Counted from the first letter of the stretch, positions 1 to 11,047 are shown. The stretch: DNA of 64,000 nucleotides from Ophiodon elongatus (GCA_016806645.1 JACSYO010000384.1:1522501-1586500), one strand, 5' to 3'. Made by a program: numbers and translations. The notes: generated by a model not told the origin, from the letters alone.

Positions 1-700
1 AACTGCTAGCTGGACGAGGGAGTTCTGCAGTAAAAATTATACCACCATCAAGTCCATCAATCAGATAATCTTTTAGTACTGCATTGTGGAATATATCAAA
101 TAATAGACTTTATCTCTCACTCGGCTGACAGTTTAACTGCTTTCAGCTCTCACTCTTCCGCTGTTAGTTGAGCTACCTTTCAGAGCAGCTCGGCCAAACT
201 GACAGTTTACTGAAACTTTAAATTATTTTAGCAGACATCGACTGACACTCAACTTGCATACAATATTCCACATTCGAAGAATTATCATCTTTAGATGTGT
301 AAATCAGTTTTCACATAATTCTCGAAAGCATGTGGTGGAACGTTCATTTTAACTATTTTAGGGAGAGTTGCTTACCACTGAAATTATATATTATATCATT
401 CAGCCCGCAATCTTCTGCATTTAAGGACCGCATTGATCTACTCACATTAATATCACAGTAGTTCCTACAAAAAACAAACAGACATCTCTTAATGCAATAT
501 CAATCAGCACACATTTTATCTGTTAGCGTTACTGCAACCAGGAGTCTGAAGGTGGTAATTTACCCCATTTCGTATGGCTCCTACAAACTTGTTAAGCGTC
601 TTAATTAAAAGCCTGATTTGTTTAGCAATAATGACAATTTGAAGAGCAATTCAAAGACAGTTAAGAAGCTAGGCAGTCAGTAGCTAATTTGATACTGTTT
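1..700. other. Unique sequence, no gene seen
   Basis: AT-rich, non-repetitive sequence. I see no LINE, SINE or TIR signature, no microsatellite and no open frame of note on either strand. Confidence 0.5.
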
Positions 701-1390
701 CGCTCAGGAGTTATTTGGCACTAGGAAATGCAATATTTCAGAGCAGCCAGGCAAAGAGATTTCGGAGCAGTATATCAGCCAATCAAGGATTCAAGTATTT
801 GAGTCCGCCTTATAGGAAGGGAGCGAGGGGAGCCGCAAACAGGCCAAAAGCCATTGGAAAGAGCAGACACAGAGATTACACAAGTACCAGCTGTCAGAAC
901 GCCGGGGAGACAGCCCACTCCGAAATGAAAGCTGCAGAATGTGACAACAGGGCTACACTTGATGGACACGTGTAGACAGGAAGCGACGCCGGCGATGAGC
1001 AGGAAGATACCCGCAGTCCTCTGCTCTTCGGCCAAAAAAACATCCAAATTGGCTGACCTGTCAGGGCCGGTACATCCATCCAAAAAGCTGGAGTCATGAG
1101 CCAAGCAACTTTACCCTTTCAAAACCAGCCGCTGAGCTGCTCCAGTTCATTTTTCAGCAGGTAGCCAAAGTCAACTTGTAGCTGGAATAACATCCACCGA
1201 AGCCCACGAGCCAGGGGTGACAGCAGCCGGCGCAATTCAAAGGCAGGGAGAGAATTCACGTAAACACCCCACCAGCAAACCGGTCATTTAGGTGTTTGAA
1301 TCAAAGTGAGGGGATGAACGAGAAACGGTGAAGCAACAGGCAAATTAAATGCGAGTAAGAAATACAATTCGAGGTGTAATAATACATGTT
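700..1390. promoter_or_regulatory. CpG-enriched block, possible promoter or first-exon region
   Basis: CpG dinucleotides are clearly denser here than in the flanks, for example around gcgacgccggcgatgagc near 983-1000 and agccggcgcaatt near 1223-1235. An E-box word (CACGTG) lies near 967-972. A 109-codon minus-strand frame (1104 to 775) contains a hydrophobic run GIFLLIAGVASCLHV, but I recognise no protein family in it and see no convincing splice donor behind it. The block could be a small CpG island, a minus-strand first exon, or an old transposon remnant. Only the CpG enrichment is seen directly; any promoter role is inference. Confidence 0.2.
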
Positions 1391-1436
1391 TGGCACATCC
1401 ACTAAAATCATCCACAAATGACTACAAAACTAAAAG

Positions 1437-1790
1437 TCAGCTGCCCGTCTGCCAACCCACTCCCACACCAGAGATCACATCACCCCAGTCCTTCAAAACC
1501 CCCACAGGCAACGAAGAATCCAGTTCAATATTCTCTTCATCACCTACAAAGCCCTCCATAACAGAGCCCCATCATACCTTTTTGACCTCCTGCATAGAAA
1601 TACTCCTACCTTCAACCTCGGATCCACAAAGGCCCACCTACTCACCCCTCCCACCCGGTTCAAACACCGGACCTGGGGGGACGGGGCCTTCTCCATTGCT
1701 GCCCGCGCCCACATTAGCTCTCTGCACCAAACACCTCAGACAATCTCCCTTACTCCTCTCTTCAATAACTGCACTCAAAACTAGTCCAAT
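1437..1790 (+). mobile_element. L2-like LINE remnant, C-terminal end of the reverse transcriptase ORF
   Basis: One plus-strand frame reads through the characteristic carboxy-terminal region of L2/CR1-like non-LTR retrotransposons. It starts with AARLPTHSHTRDHITPVLQ, then FNILFITYKALHNRAPSYL, then the block TPPTRFKHRTWGDGAFSIAA. In these elements this part follows the polymerase fingers and palm, and a GDRAFS-AAP-LWN motif is typical; here GDGAFSIAAR replaces it. The catalytic YADD region is missing, so the copy is 5'-truncated, as is usual for LINEs. After about 1780 the frame decays into AT-rich 3' sequence. The longest Met-started frame over this stretch is in another reading frame and is a shadow. 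The family call is from memory of the protein consensus. Confidence 0.75.
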
Positions 1791-3734
1791 TCCCATTTAT
1801 TTATTGTCATAATTAATGTAATGTTATTGTCTTTATACTATTATAATGTCTTTTTTCTACTGTTCTGTTTTAGTTTTGCCATTGCATGATCTAAATGCAA
1901 ATTTAATAATAACATATTTTCAGTTCATTAATGAATTATGAAATGTATTCAACCAAAAAGCCTGCACACACCAGCCTCTACACATACGGGCACACCAACC
2001 TGCCAAAAGGACATATTGTATTAATTATATACAGTTTAAATATGGTTAATTCTCATAAACATCCAATTATACCACGCACTCAAGGAAATATGTCTTTTTT
2101 AACGTTATTTAAATCTGGTGGCAGCTAACACTGTTGTCTGAGAGAAGAAAGGATTAGGCCCATGTCATTGGCCACTCCTGCTAGAGCATTTAGAGAAAAA
2201 AAAAAAAAAAAGGTTGTGGGGGAAAATCTGCCATTAACCAAATGGACTTGGCTGGGTGAAGGAGAGCTTGCCTAATGTGTGGTGTACTTAGTATGGAGGG
2301 ACTTGTGCCAATTTCAGTGCTTCAGAGTGTTCCAGTCAGTTCCAGAGACGCAGCGAGGGTCCTGAAGAAGCTTCATTTATTCTCAGCAGGGCAACAGAAG
2401 GGAACTGAGTTCCGCCAGAGATACAAATGGTGTATCCATGTGAGGCGACAGCAAGCGCTCCACCAAAGGTCAGATTCCCCAATTTCATTTCTTCTTCTTT
2501 TTGTAGTTCCCTTCCTTACACTGGCTTTGGCAGAAATCAGTAATACAGAATCATGCCTGTGTCATTATCTGTATCATGCACAAAACAGAGAGATGTTTTG
2601 TTTCTTGTGGATGCCTAATTTGTAGGATTGAAGGCAGGGATAAAATCCAGTACTTTCATCTCTCGCTTGTTATCTTTTTCAATATGATCCGTGTGCTAAT
2701 GAATCCAACCAGAGAGCATGGTAATGCTACCTCATTTTAGTGAATGAAACATCCACCATGAAAATATTTTCAGGGAGAATTTCTCTCCAGGGGGAATTTG
2801 GGAGTTTCATTTTCCTCAAACCAGGGACTGTAACTATTCTTCCTACACATATGGTGGTACGCAAACTCATTTGATGGCTTGTTATGTCTCTGTGCGAAGT
2901 TTAAGGATATGTTAGCTTATGTAGCAATGGCAGCTTAGCCAAGCTTAGTTTAATGCAGGTGGTACAGTACATACTGTAAAACCCTGAGACATTGTGATGT
3001 CACATCGACATATATGCAGCAAATCCATTTCAGATCCTATACGTAGATTAAAAGATATTACTGTGCATTAGACACTGAAATACGTGGAAACAACACCTGC
3101 TTGGAATGTGAGAAAAAAAAATGATGTTAAAGCCTCCATCTCCTCAGTTTTGGCAGCACAATGATTAACGTAATTCATTCGTGCCAAAAATCAAGCTTTC
3201 ATTTTCCCAGGTGGTCGTACCCGGTGGACGACAGAATTGTATAGTGAAAGCGGGGCTTATTAAGTGTTGTTTTTCTAAGGCCATGCCATTGCACAATAAA
3301 CAGTTACTTCATAATGATGAAGAAAGAAAGAAACCGTCTTTTGCAAGTTTAAGTATTAGATATTAGGTTTTTAAAAAACTATCAAAATGCTGTATTACAC
3401 ACTACTTTCCTTTTCCTTGCCTGATTCTGCAAACCACCCAGCTTCTGCTCAAAAGTGAATGCAGCTTGATGTTTTACAATCAGCAATAACACAGGAATCT
3501 ACAATTATAATCACCCTTACACTGCGTTTAGCCTGGACTCTACCATCATTATTAGAGCACTAATTCAACCCCCTGCTGAGACTATTTACACCCCAGTTAT
3601 CTCTTGACACTGACCCTCCATCTCTTTTAGACCGTCCAAAGCACAGCCTCTGTAAGTTCTATGGATGGACATTTGAGGTATTATTGTGATTTTAGAGGTT
3701 GGATTTAGAGTAGCCCTATTTATGCAGTTTGCAT
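1791..3734. other. Unique sequence, no gene seen
   Basis: Mostly non-repetitive AT-rich sequence with an 18-nt poly(A) run near 2194-2211. Short open frames, such as the 116-codon plus frame at 2275-2625, show no family resemblance. No TIR, LINE or SINE signatures were seen. Confidence 0.45.
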
Positions 3735-3965
3735 CTCAAGAATCCCAAAATTGAGAACCCCTCACTGCGGAGAAGTCGCCAGTGGAAATATCATATCTGC
3801 CCAGAACCATTGGCAGGATAATTAAAAAGTAGCAGATTGGCTGCAGGTAGGCTAGCCAGCCCATCTGAATTGGCTTGACAAGTCGCTGAGACAACCCATG
3901 CTGCTAATCCGGAAACCCTCTGATCAAATTAATACATGTGAGTGGATGAGGAAAAATCTGTAAAT
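3735..3965. promoter_or_regulatory. Conserved-element-like block (candidate enhancer)
   Basis: High-complexity, non-repetitive sequence with homeodomain-type AT words (ggataattaaaa, ctgctaatcc, atcaaattaata) set among GC-balanced stretches. This texture is common in vertebrate conserved non-coding elements. There is no open frame and no transposon signature. Conservation cannot be assessed from a single sequence, so this is an inference from composition only. Confidence 0.15.
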
Positions 3966-4317
3966 AGTCTCCAGCCGTCTATGAATTATTCTATGAGTAT
4001 TTGTCTCTTTTTGTTTGGTAATTAAACCTGAAAAACTATGGACCTAAAGTGTAGATGAAATAAAGTGCTTCATAGTAAAATATAAAACATACTGACAGTG
4101 TATTTAAAAGTTTGCCTGCTTATATCTTTTAGAATCATTCATACTTAATAAAAACATGTTGTCACTGTCATGCTCTCATTGCCCCAACACACAAAACTTA
4201 AATTTGGGGGGTGTGTCCATGAGAAAATTGAGATCACACCTTCTACACCAACAGTAGCCTCAGTAAACCACCATTTAACCATAAGGCTATGTGATGTACA
4301 CATAAGAGATCTGGGAC
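3966..4317. other. Unique sequence, no gene seen
   Basis: AT-rich sequence without recognised features. It leads into the LINE-type tail that follows and may partly belong to the same insertion. Confidence 0.4.
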
Positions 4318-4440
4318 ATTTCTTCAGTTACTGTGTGTATTTTATTGATTATTTTATTATATTGTGTTTATTGTCACGCACCAATCAGTCAGCCAAATTC
4401 CTTGTATGTGTAGCAATAAACCATTTCTGATTCTGACTAT
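4318..4440 (+). mobile_element. LINE-type 3' tail fragment
   Basis: An AT-rich leader is followed by tattgtcacgcaccaatc and the block aaattccttgtatgtgtag, ending in aataaaccatttctgattct. Fish retroelement 3' ends commonly finish with 'ccttgtatgtgt..caataaa..ctgattctga', here with an embedded AATAAA. No coding part is attached. A related ending occurs at 34313-34341 in this window. The clade cannot be set from the tail alone. Confidence 0.45.
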
Positions 4441-6746
4441 GTTCTTTTGAAATCTTTGTAATAATATCAGCATCACTGTCTCTCTTTCATCATATGGCAG
4501 ACATGCTAGCCAAAATGCTTTGTAGAAAATGGAGGAAATCAGCAAGACGAAATGGGTCCGCATTTAAAGCATTAAAAAAAGACTTTAGGTCAAGCCATGT
4601 GGGCTTAATAGTGCAATGTACCTGACACACACACACTCACACCACTTGGTGGGTATCTTAAAAGCCAAACTTGACTTGTGACTCTTCCGTGTTTGCTCAA
4701 GCACACTTTGACAAATGAGTGTTGGGGCCAAAATAAGAAAGGCAGCAGAGTCAGCTTAGCTGTTACTAAGAATCTGAGGTAAACAAATCCTCTTGTGGCC
4801 GAGATTTAAAGCAAAGCCTGTGCTTTTCTGCTCCCGGTTGCACTAACGCAGACTGTGAAATTAGCTGAAACAAATTAATGCCATGAAAAGAAAGAAGGGT
4901 GGCTGAATAAAATGCGGTCTCGGACAAAAGATGTTTGGCCAAGCTTATTCTTGGCACATTCCTTACAGGGCAGAGCATGTACAAGCTCTGTGTTATTTGC
5001 TAAAAAGTCTCAATGAGACAAAAATAATTTTAAATCAAATACTGCAAATGAGAGCAGCGCAGAGTAAGAAAAGCTGCTGCTGATGAAATGTCTGACCACC
5101 CACACAAGTGCATAGGCTAATGATGACATTCAATAAAACTGTCAATATCTGGCAAAAATACAGACATTGCTGTACAGTAAATTGATTGGATTTTGATTCA
5201 TACCGAGAGCAAAACATTGGGTTTATCGTTGCATTGCAGCCTCTTAGAAGGGGGTTGGGGGGAAGCATTTGCAATTTAGCAGTATTGGCAATAACCTCCG
5301 GCAGTATGTATTCCTGCCCTATTGCCTGACCTTTAAGAGCCTCTATAAATTAGCTAGCCCACAGTTATTCAACACAGGCATTAAAGAGTAATGCTCTGGC
5401 TCTGGCTCTGAAGCATCCCTGCTGGGGAAACTGCAGGCGATGTCGACTCTCTTGGGTCGCATTTTATTAACCGAGAACGACTTCCTCAGCACCTCATCTC
5501 ACTCATCTTGAAAATGGGATCTGAAACATCTGGACAAGGGAGGCACTCTGGTACAAAGTCAATACAGTTCAATGTGAGGGTGAAACCTCATTAATGTATT
5601 TTTAATGGAGTATTTCATAGATAGTATTATGCCATTATATTTTACTGTATTTACATTTGTGTATCAATTCATGAGGAGCTCTGCACATTTTTTTATTTTA
5701 TTTTACCAAACAAGCATTTTGGAGAAAAGAAATTAATGGTGATGAATCCCAAAGAGTTGATAATAACTTTTGTATGCATGTTAAGATCTACAATATTTCA
5801 GAAATGAAATGGATCATCAAATAGTTCAGTTTACATTCCAACTAAAAAAAGAAAAGTATACCTGTGCTTAAGTGCCTTAAAATGCAGGACCACAAAGGAT
5901 TCAATTCAGAAAGCCACAACTATACTTAAAATACAAAGCCAAAAAAATGAAATATGAAAATATTTCAACTTGTAAAATAACTTGCAAATAGAATTCGCTT
6001 CATTAGCTTCATTCACATCAGCCAGCACAAATTTGAGTCTATTGGTGTCTTTTTCTGTAAACTTTGTATCTAATATCCCGCGCAGAAAGGAACGCTTTGC
6101 GTTCGGTGTGAACACACAATCAGGCAGCACAGAAAGCTCATGTGGTTCATGCTTGCTTGTCACATCTCAGCTCTAACCGGTATTTTCATCATTAAACCAT
6201 CACGATTAGATATGATTTGAGATTTTGACATATCCCTAGAGAACCTATGTATCCTAAGACACCAGTTGCCCCATCACTCTTGGCAGTGCTACAGGTTAAA
6301 CTCTTTACGCCGTCCAAGTGGCCGTGCACCTGCTTTCTCAAACGTTGTCTACGATCCTTTTTGCGATTGGTGCAATTTACCGCACACCTCCTGTCCGATA
6401 CATGTCCAATTAAATAGATACCGATGCCAATATATTGATACCCATCATGAGAATGGGAGATGTGTGTGTGTGTCCCACTGGCTAGCTAATCACCACCACA
6501 CTGCACCTCAGTGCTCATATAGCGGTTACCGTTGATAACGCCGTCCCCTGACCCATGGTGGCAGGGCCGCGTTGTCACAGAACAGTAACGTCCACCCTCG
6601 GGTTCCCCCGAAGGTTAAAATTGTGATCTCCGACAGCACTGTGTGCAGGAAAGCGACTGCATTGGTCGCCGCTGCCGCGGTAGTGAGCCAATCGCATATT
6701 GCATTAAATCGAGGAGCGTTTTTTTCTTGAATCAAAAAGAAGAATC
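4441..6746. other. Mostly unique sequence; part of a transposon near the right end
   Basis: No gene is seen. 5280-5560 is a high-complexity block with AT words (ataaattagctagc) and a triple ctctgg repeat near 5395-5411, conserved-element-like by texture only. A short CA/TG run lies at 6462-6473. GC-richer sequence from about 6500 to 6720 probably belongs to the hAT-like element whose right end is at 6842, but I could not fix its left boundary. Confidence 0.4.
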
Positions 6747-6788
6747 AGATACCTGCAATCGATCGCAATCGATCGATTGCAGGTATCT
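6747..6788. repeat. Near-perfect palindrome, 19-bp stem with 4-nt loop
   Basis: The arm gatacctgcaatcgatcg (6748-6765) is followed by caat and then its exact reverse complement (6770-6787). One further a:t pair at 6747/6788 gives a 19-bp stem. It lies just inside the right end of a hAT-like element and is probably a subterminal hairpin of that family. A structured RNA or a chance product of palindromic cgatcg words is less likely. Confidence 0.85.
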
Positions 6789-6842
6789 TTTGACTGGAGA
6801 AGTTTTGATGCTATTTCGGTTGAGTACTGATACTCAGCCCTA
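6748..6842. mobile_element. Right end of a hAT-like non-autonomous element
   Basis: The segment atcttttgactggagaagtt (6785-6804) matches atcttttgactagggaagtt at the right part of the 8331-9837 element. Both then run to a terminal block: tactgatactcagcccta here, gtatcgatacccagcccta there. The right terminus is therefore placed at 6842. The next 8 bases are cttgtcac. The same 8-mer occurs at 6156-6163, but the sequence beside it does not resemble the expected TIR, so the left end stays undefined. Confidence 0.6.
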
Positions 6843-8322
6843 CTTGTCACGGACGGAATACAAAACTGAAAAAGAAGGTGACATCAATGGAAAAAGACAA
6901 CTGTTACATGTCACCAGTCTGCAGTTCTGACTATGCTTACAATAATGGGGGTCAGCAATATTTCTCTGCATTGCCCTCACAATTGATTTTTATGTTTACT
7001 TAAGTTTGTGTGGGCAAAAGTACATTAAGAACAATAAGGTTATTGAGTATGAAAAGTCCAGTTGTTGCGTAGGTGGTGGGAAAAAAGTTAGAATATTTGA
7101 AACTGAGCTGAATATAGAGGGTAAGCCATCTGCTCAACTTGCCGGACTAATTCATCGACCATTTGTGAATAGACAGAAAAGAAAGTGTTTGTGTAGCCGC
7201 TGCTTTGTACATCACTGTCAAAGACTCGCAGCAAGCAGCAACACACCAGGAATTAATAAATGAACACTTGTGAATCTAAAGTAAACAGGCCTGTTAGTCC
7301 ATCAGACATCATCTGAGACCCCCTGCCATCTCTCACAGTACGACTTCCATCCTTTGTTGTAATTAGCTCATTTTGGAATGACATGACAGCAAACAAAATA
7401 TGAAATAAAAAATGAAAAACAGATGAGGAAAAAGTTAAATACGTTTCCATGGAGACGAGCAGTCTAAAAGTATTCATGTTAAGTCAAGCCTCAATTAACC
7501 AGATTTAAACATCCGTCAGTATGTTAATGCTTGGAGATGTTAAAAAGTAAATATTTGACAACTATGTACATGTGAGACTGCATGAACACGTATGAATTTA
7601 AAAAAAGGAGGACAACTAATTATGCTGTGACATGAATATTCTAGAGTTTCAACCAAATGTCTGTGTTAAGATCAACTCAAAATTACAATTTTCTAAACCT
7701 ATTTCCTGACATACCAAGCCTACCTTAAAGAAGCACATAAAACAAAGGCCCTGATCAAATAATCTGTCACCTCACGTCTTCCGTGAAAAGCTGCACTCGA
7801 ACATGCCGTCAACACAGCTCTCCCTCACCGACTGCCTCTGCCACTGATTCAACATGTTCAATCGAGGATTCTCAAACTTTGTGATGATGTAATAATAATT
7901 TCATACAGTCAATGATCCATCATCGAGAAGGAATTGCTGTAGTTGGCTTGTAACCAGTGCCTTGAACCCTGGCACAAAAGGTGTAATGTCCAGATACAGG
8001 TATATTGGTCAAACAGCTATGGTATGAGCACAGAGTGAGGTTCAGTGCTGCTCTGGTCTCCTCATTAGCGTTTCTTTTCTGCGCAAACATAATGCTGCTA
8101 CATTAACATTAACAGTCGCACCTCACTGACTGACGGTGGACAACGCGTCATTATCAGACTGACATTACGCTTCTCGTGATCGAACTGAAATTAATGTGCA
8201 CAGAATCACTGAGCTATTACAGCAACGCCAGACGTACCGCAAAACTACTGGCGATTGATGGCTCCTGTTGCTCAACAACGGTCCAATGGTGCCAGATGAC
8301 GTTCAGCTTGGTGTATCAGGGC
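6843..8322. other. Unique sequence, no gene seen
   Basis: No recognised gene. 7780-8320 is somewhat CpG-richer than the rest. A 67-codon plus frame at 8176-8379 runs straight into the transposon that follows, so it is not a credible gene. Confidence 0.4.
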
Positions 8323-8382
8323 CCTAAGACGAGGGCTGGGTATCGTTTACATTTTTTATTCCATTTACCTTTAAAGTGATAC

Positions 8383-8470
8383 TAGGGCTGTGCGGTATAC
8401 CGGTTCAACCGGTATACCGGTTTCAAATTTCCATACGGTATGAATTTTTCATATACCGTCATACCGGTGC
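8383..8470 (+). mobile_element. Nested hAT-like 5' terminus rich in gtataccg palindromes
   Basis: The sequence starts tagggctgtgcggtatacc and continues with repeated ccggtataccgg words in both orientations, then catataccgtcataccgg. This is the usual start of a family of BED-finger hAT elements in fish, so the downstream BED exon probably belongs to it. No matching right terminus (ggtataccgcacagccct type) is found before the outer element resumes at about 9735. The inner copy seems to have lost its 3' half by deletion. Confidence 0.6.
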
Positions 8471-8737
8471 ATGGCCGTAACAACTGTTGTCGCTCTTCGG
8501 CAGTTAGCAAAATATAACTTTATAACAATTAATAACCCACAACTAACGCTCTCTAACAGGAAAACACCACGACACAACAGTTTGTGACACATAAACAATT
8601 TGTAACACTAATAATTGTACATTTATAAAATGACACCACCGAACTGCATGCTGGGTACAGCTCGCCCACTATCACAACAAGAAGAAACTCCGTCGCTACA
8701 TTAAGAAACGGAACAGAGCGATGCAGGAGGAACAACA

Positions 8738-9350
8738 AGAGACCAGAGACGCACCAATACAACGAGAGACCAGAGACGCACCAATACAACGAGAGACCAG
8801 AGACGCACCAATACAACGAGAGATCAGAGACGCACCAATACAACGAGAGACCAGAGACGCACCAATACAACAAGAGACGCACCAATACAACGAGAGACCG
8901 GAGACGCACCAATACAACGAGAGACCAGAGACGCACCAATACAACGAGAGACCGGAGACGCACCAATACAACGAGAGACCAGAGACGCACCAATACAACG
9001 AGAGACCAGAGACGCACCAATACAACGAGAGACCAGAGACGCACCAATACAACGAGGAGAGACGCACCAATACAACGAGAGACCGAGACGCACCTCAACG
9101 AGGGAGCGCACCAATGGAGACCGAGACGCACCAATACAACAGAGACGCACCAATACAACGAGAGACCGGAGACGCACCAATACAACGAGAGACCGGAGAC
9201 GCACCAATACAACGAGAGACCGGAGACGCACCAATACAACGAGAGACCGGAGACGCACCAATACAACGAGAGACCGGAGACGCACCAATACAACGAGAGA
9301 CCGGAGACGCACCAATACAACGAGAGACCGGAGACACACCAACACAACGA
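8738..9350. repeat. 27-bp minisatellite, about 24 units
   Basis: The unit is gagagaccagagacgcacca followed by atacaac, 27 bp in all. About 17 units are full length and several in the middle are shortened (about 17-25 bp, around 8873, 9052-9140). Left-block units mostly carry ccagag and right-block units uniformly carry ccggag, which points to separate local expansions. Because 27 is divisible by three, long frames open on both strands (up to 280 codons on the minus strand); these are artefacts as independent genes. In plus frames the unit reads ETRDAPIQR or RPETHQYNE. The right block in the RPETHQYNE frame runs without a stop into the BED-finger exon. Confidence 0.95.
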
Positions 9351-9351
9351 G

Positions 9352-9700
9352 AGAGGAGCTGCGTCTGCTGTTTGGAGCTTTTGGGGTTTTGACAAATCCG
9401 ACGTAGATCAGAAAAACGATTTATTGCAAAGTTTGTCGTGCCGCTGTTATTGCCTCTGGTGGCAACACTAGCAATTTACTCCATCACCTCAGCAGAAAGC
9501 ATGTGTTGGAATAAGAAGAGTGTATGCGATTACGGTCCTCGGATTCGACACCGTCAACCAGTCATGGCAGTGCGAGTGAATCAGTGAAGCCAAAGGGTCA
9601 GACATCGCTTCAAGAGGCATTTGCTCGAGGCAGTGCTTATGACAAAAAAAGCAAGCGGTGGAGCGACATTACAGACACAATAACAATAACCAAAACAGTA
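9352..9700 (+). pseudogene. Decayed BED-type zinc-finger exon of a hAT transposase
   Basis: The frame opens with VWSFWGFDKSDVDQK (9370-9413). It then shifts by one base in a five-A run at 9412-9416 and continues as TIYCKVCRAAVIASGG and NTSNLLHHLSRKHVLE. The spacing CxxC...HxxxxH and the GNTSNLLHHL block are the BED finger, the DNA-binding domain of hAT transposases. An in-frame TAA stands at 9512-9514. The same frame then resumes with a Ser-rich linker and QTSLQEAFARGSAYDKKSKRW (9599-9664), a conserved hAT stretch that follows the finger. The DDE/RNase H-like and dimerisation regions are absent. One frameshift, one stop and a missing 3' half make this a relic. Confidence 0.85.
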
Positions 9701-9845
9701 TTTAATGTTGCTACCCATCATAGACTCTGTGCTGGATCAGGGCAATATCTTTTGACTAGGGAAGTTTTTTAAATACTTGGTACACGGTTATTTCTGTTGA
9801 TACCTTAAACAGCATTGAGTATCGATACCCAGCCCTACCTAAGAC

Positions 9846-10988
9846 CAATGTACTAGAAACTGGAGAAAGGACAAAGTCGCATAGACCAGTTTACCTGTCA
9901 GTCTTCATTGATAACAAACTCGAAACTAACCCAGAACTACTGCACTGCATCATTGAATGCCGCATACAAAAAGCCGGTTGACTGTCTCTTACACACTGCT
10001 GAGTTGACCTCTTCTCTGTGTCACATGGTTGGTGTTTTAACAGGTATTCATCCTTTAGTGGTCAGAGAGTTCCTATTGAAAAGCAGGTAAAATTCCTCAC
10101 CGAGAGCTGAATCGGCTCAATGACCGAGTGCTGGCTTGCTCGCTTTGCTTTCTCCTGCTGTGAAGCGCCTCGATTAAGAGAGCAATTAAGACAAAAAAAT
10201 TGCACTAGTGCTGCAACAGTCAGGTGTAATGTCTGGCACAAAGCTGCCATTATTGCCCGTCTGTTTTCCATCACTCAACTCTTTATCCCACCAATGTGTG
10301 TCATAAGCACCTTACCCATCAATCATCTTTATGCTCAAAAGAGAAAGATTTATTGGACAATGAAGATGGTTGGAGATGAGAATCTTCTCTGGCTACAATA
10401 ATAGGCAAAAACACTCCCGGATGCTTCTACACACAGGTTGTACATGGAATAGCTGGTAAGTATGCAGTTATTACTGAGCTGTGACTAAATGTGTCCATAT
10501 ATAGGGAGTAAATTGGGTTGCATGGGAGGATAAGCATGACAGACTTACATGGGGAAAAAAGGGCAAAATGGTCTTTGCATTGATACGTAGTGCAACTGAC
10601 ATGTCTTGTTGTGCCTCACTGGCTGCACTACACGTTTGCTCATGGAACAGCTCAGAGACAGGAGACGTCTAGACAAGTAATACATGTACCGTCTAGACAT
10701 GGACAATATGATGAATCCAAAAGGACACCCTACCTGTCTTGTGGAGACTGAAGAGTACATACAGTAGCCTGAAATGAGCTCTCTGACAGACAACTTTCAT
10801 AGTAAAAGAGAGCAGCGGCGTGGTGTTGAAACATGGCTCGAGGCAGCACTTAAAAAAATCTGGCAATATTTCATTGTGAAACATGGAAAGCTCAATATGT
10901 CCAACAAAGCTCTCCCTTTAAATCCTCTCTGTGTGAGAGATAAGCATGCTGGAGCTTTTAGAGATGACAGTGAAATGTATTATGCTTT

Positions 10989-10991
<3 letters not shown>
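9846..10991. other. Unique sequence, no gene seen
   Basis: Ordinary mixed sequence. Open frames of 60-93 codons here (for example plus 10120-10401) have no recognisable domain. No transposon ends were seen. Confidence 0.4.

Positions 10992-11042
<51 letters not shown>
10992..11042. repeat. (GA)n microsatellite, about 25 units
   Basis: An uninterrupted GA run on the plus strand. It produces the Arg-Glu run in the 154-codon frame at 10774-11238, which is therefore not evidence of a gene. Confidence 0.98.

Positions 11043-11047
<5 letters not shown>

Larger units (their letters stand above)
8323..9845. mobile_element. hAT-superfamily element with 8-bp target-site duplication
   Basis: The 8-mer CCTAAGAC occurs at 8323-8330 and again at 9838-9845. 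Between them the sequence starts gagggctgggtatcg and ends cgatacccagcccta, which are inverted repeats apart from the outermost base. An 8-bp duplication with short TIRs of this kind is diagnostic of hAT transposons. The element proper is 8331-9837 (1507 bp). It is composite: a second hAT-like 5' end begins at about 8383, a 27-bp minisatellite fills 8738-9350, and a decayed BED-finger exon follows. No full transposase catalytic domain is present, so the copy cannot be autonomous. Confidence 0.85.

Noticed and set aside
1390..1812. 140-codon plus frame as a gene
   Set aside because: The frame is a shadow. The homologous L2-like reading is in a different frame of the same DNA.
8553..9395. Long repetitive open frames (280 codons minus, 223 codons plus)
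   Set aside because: They exist only because the 27-bp minisatellite unit is a multiple of three. They are open in several frames on both strands and the minus-strand ones have no plausible protein composition.
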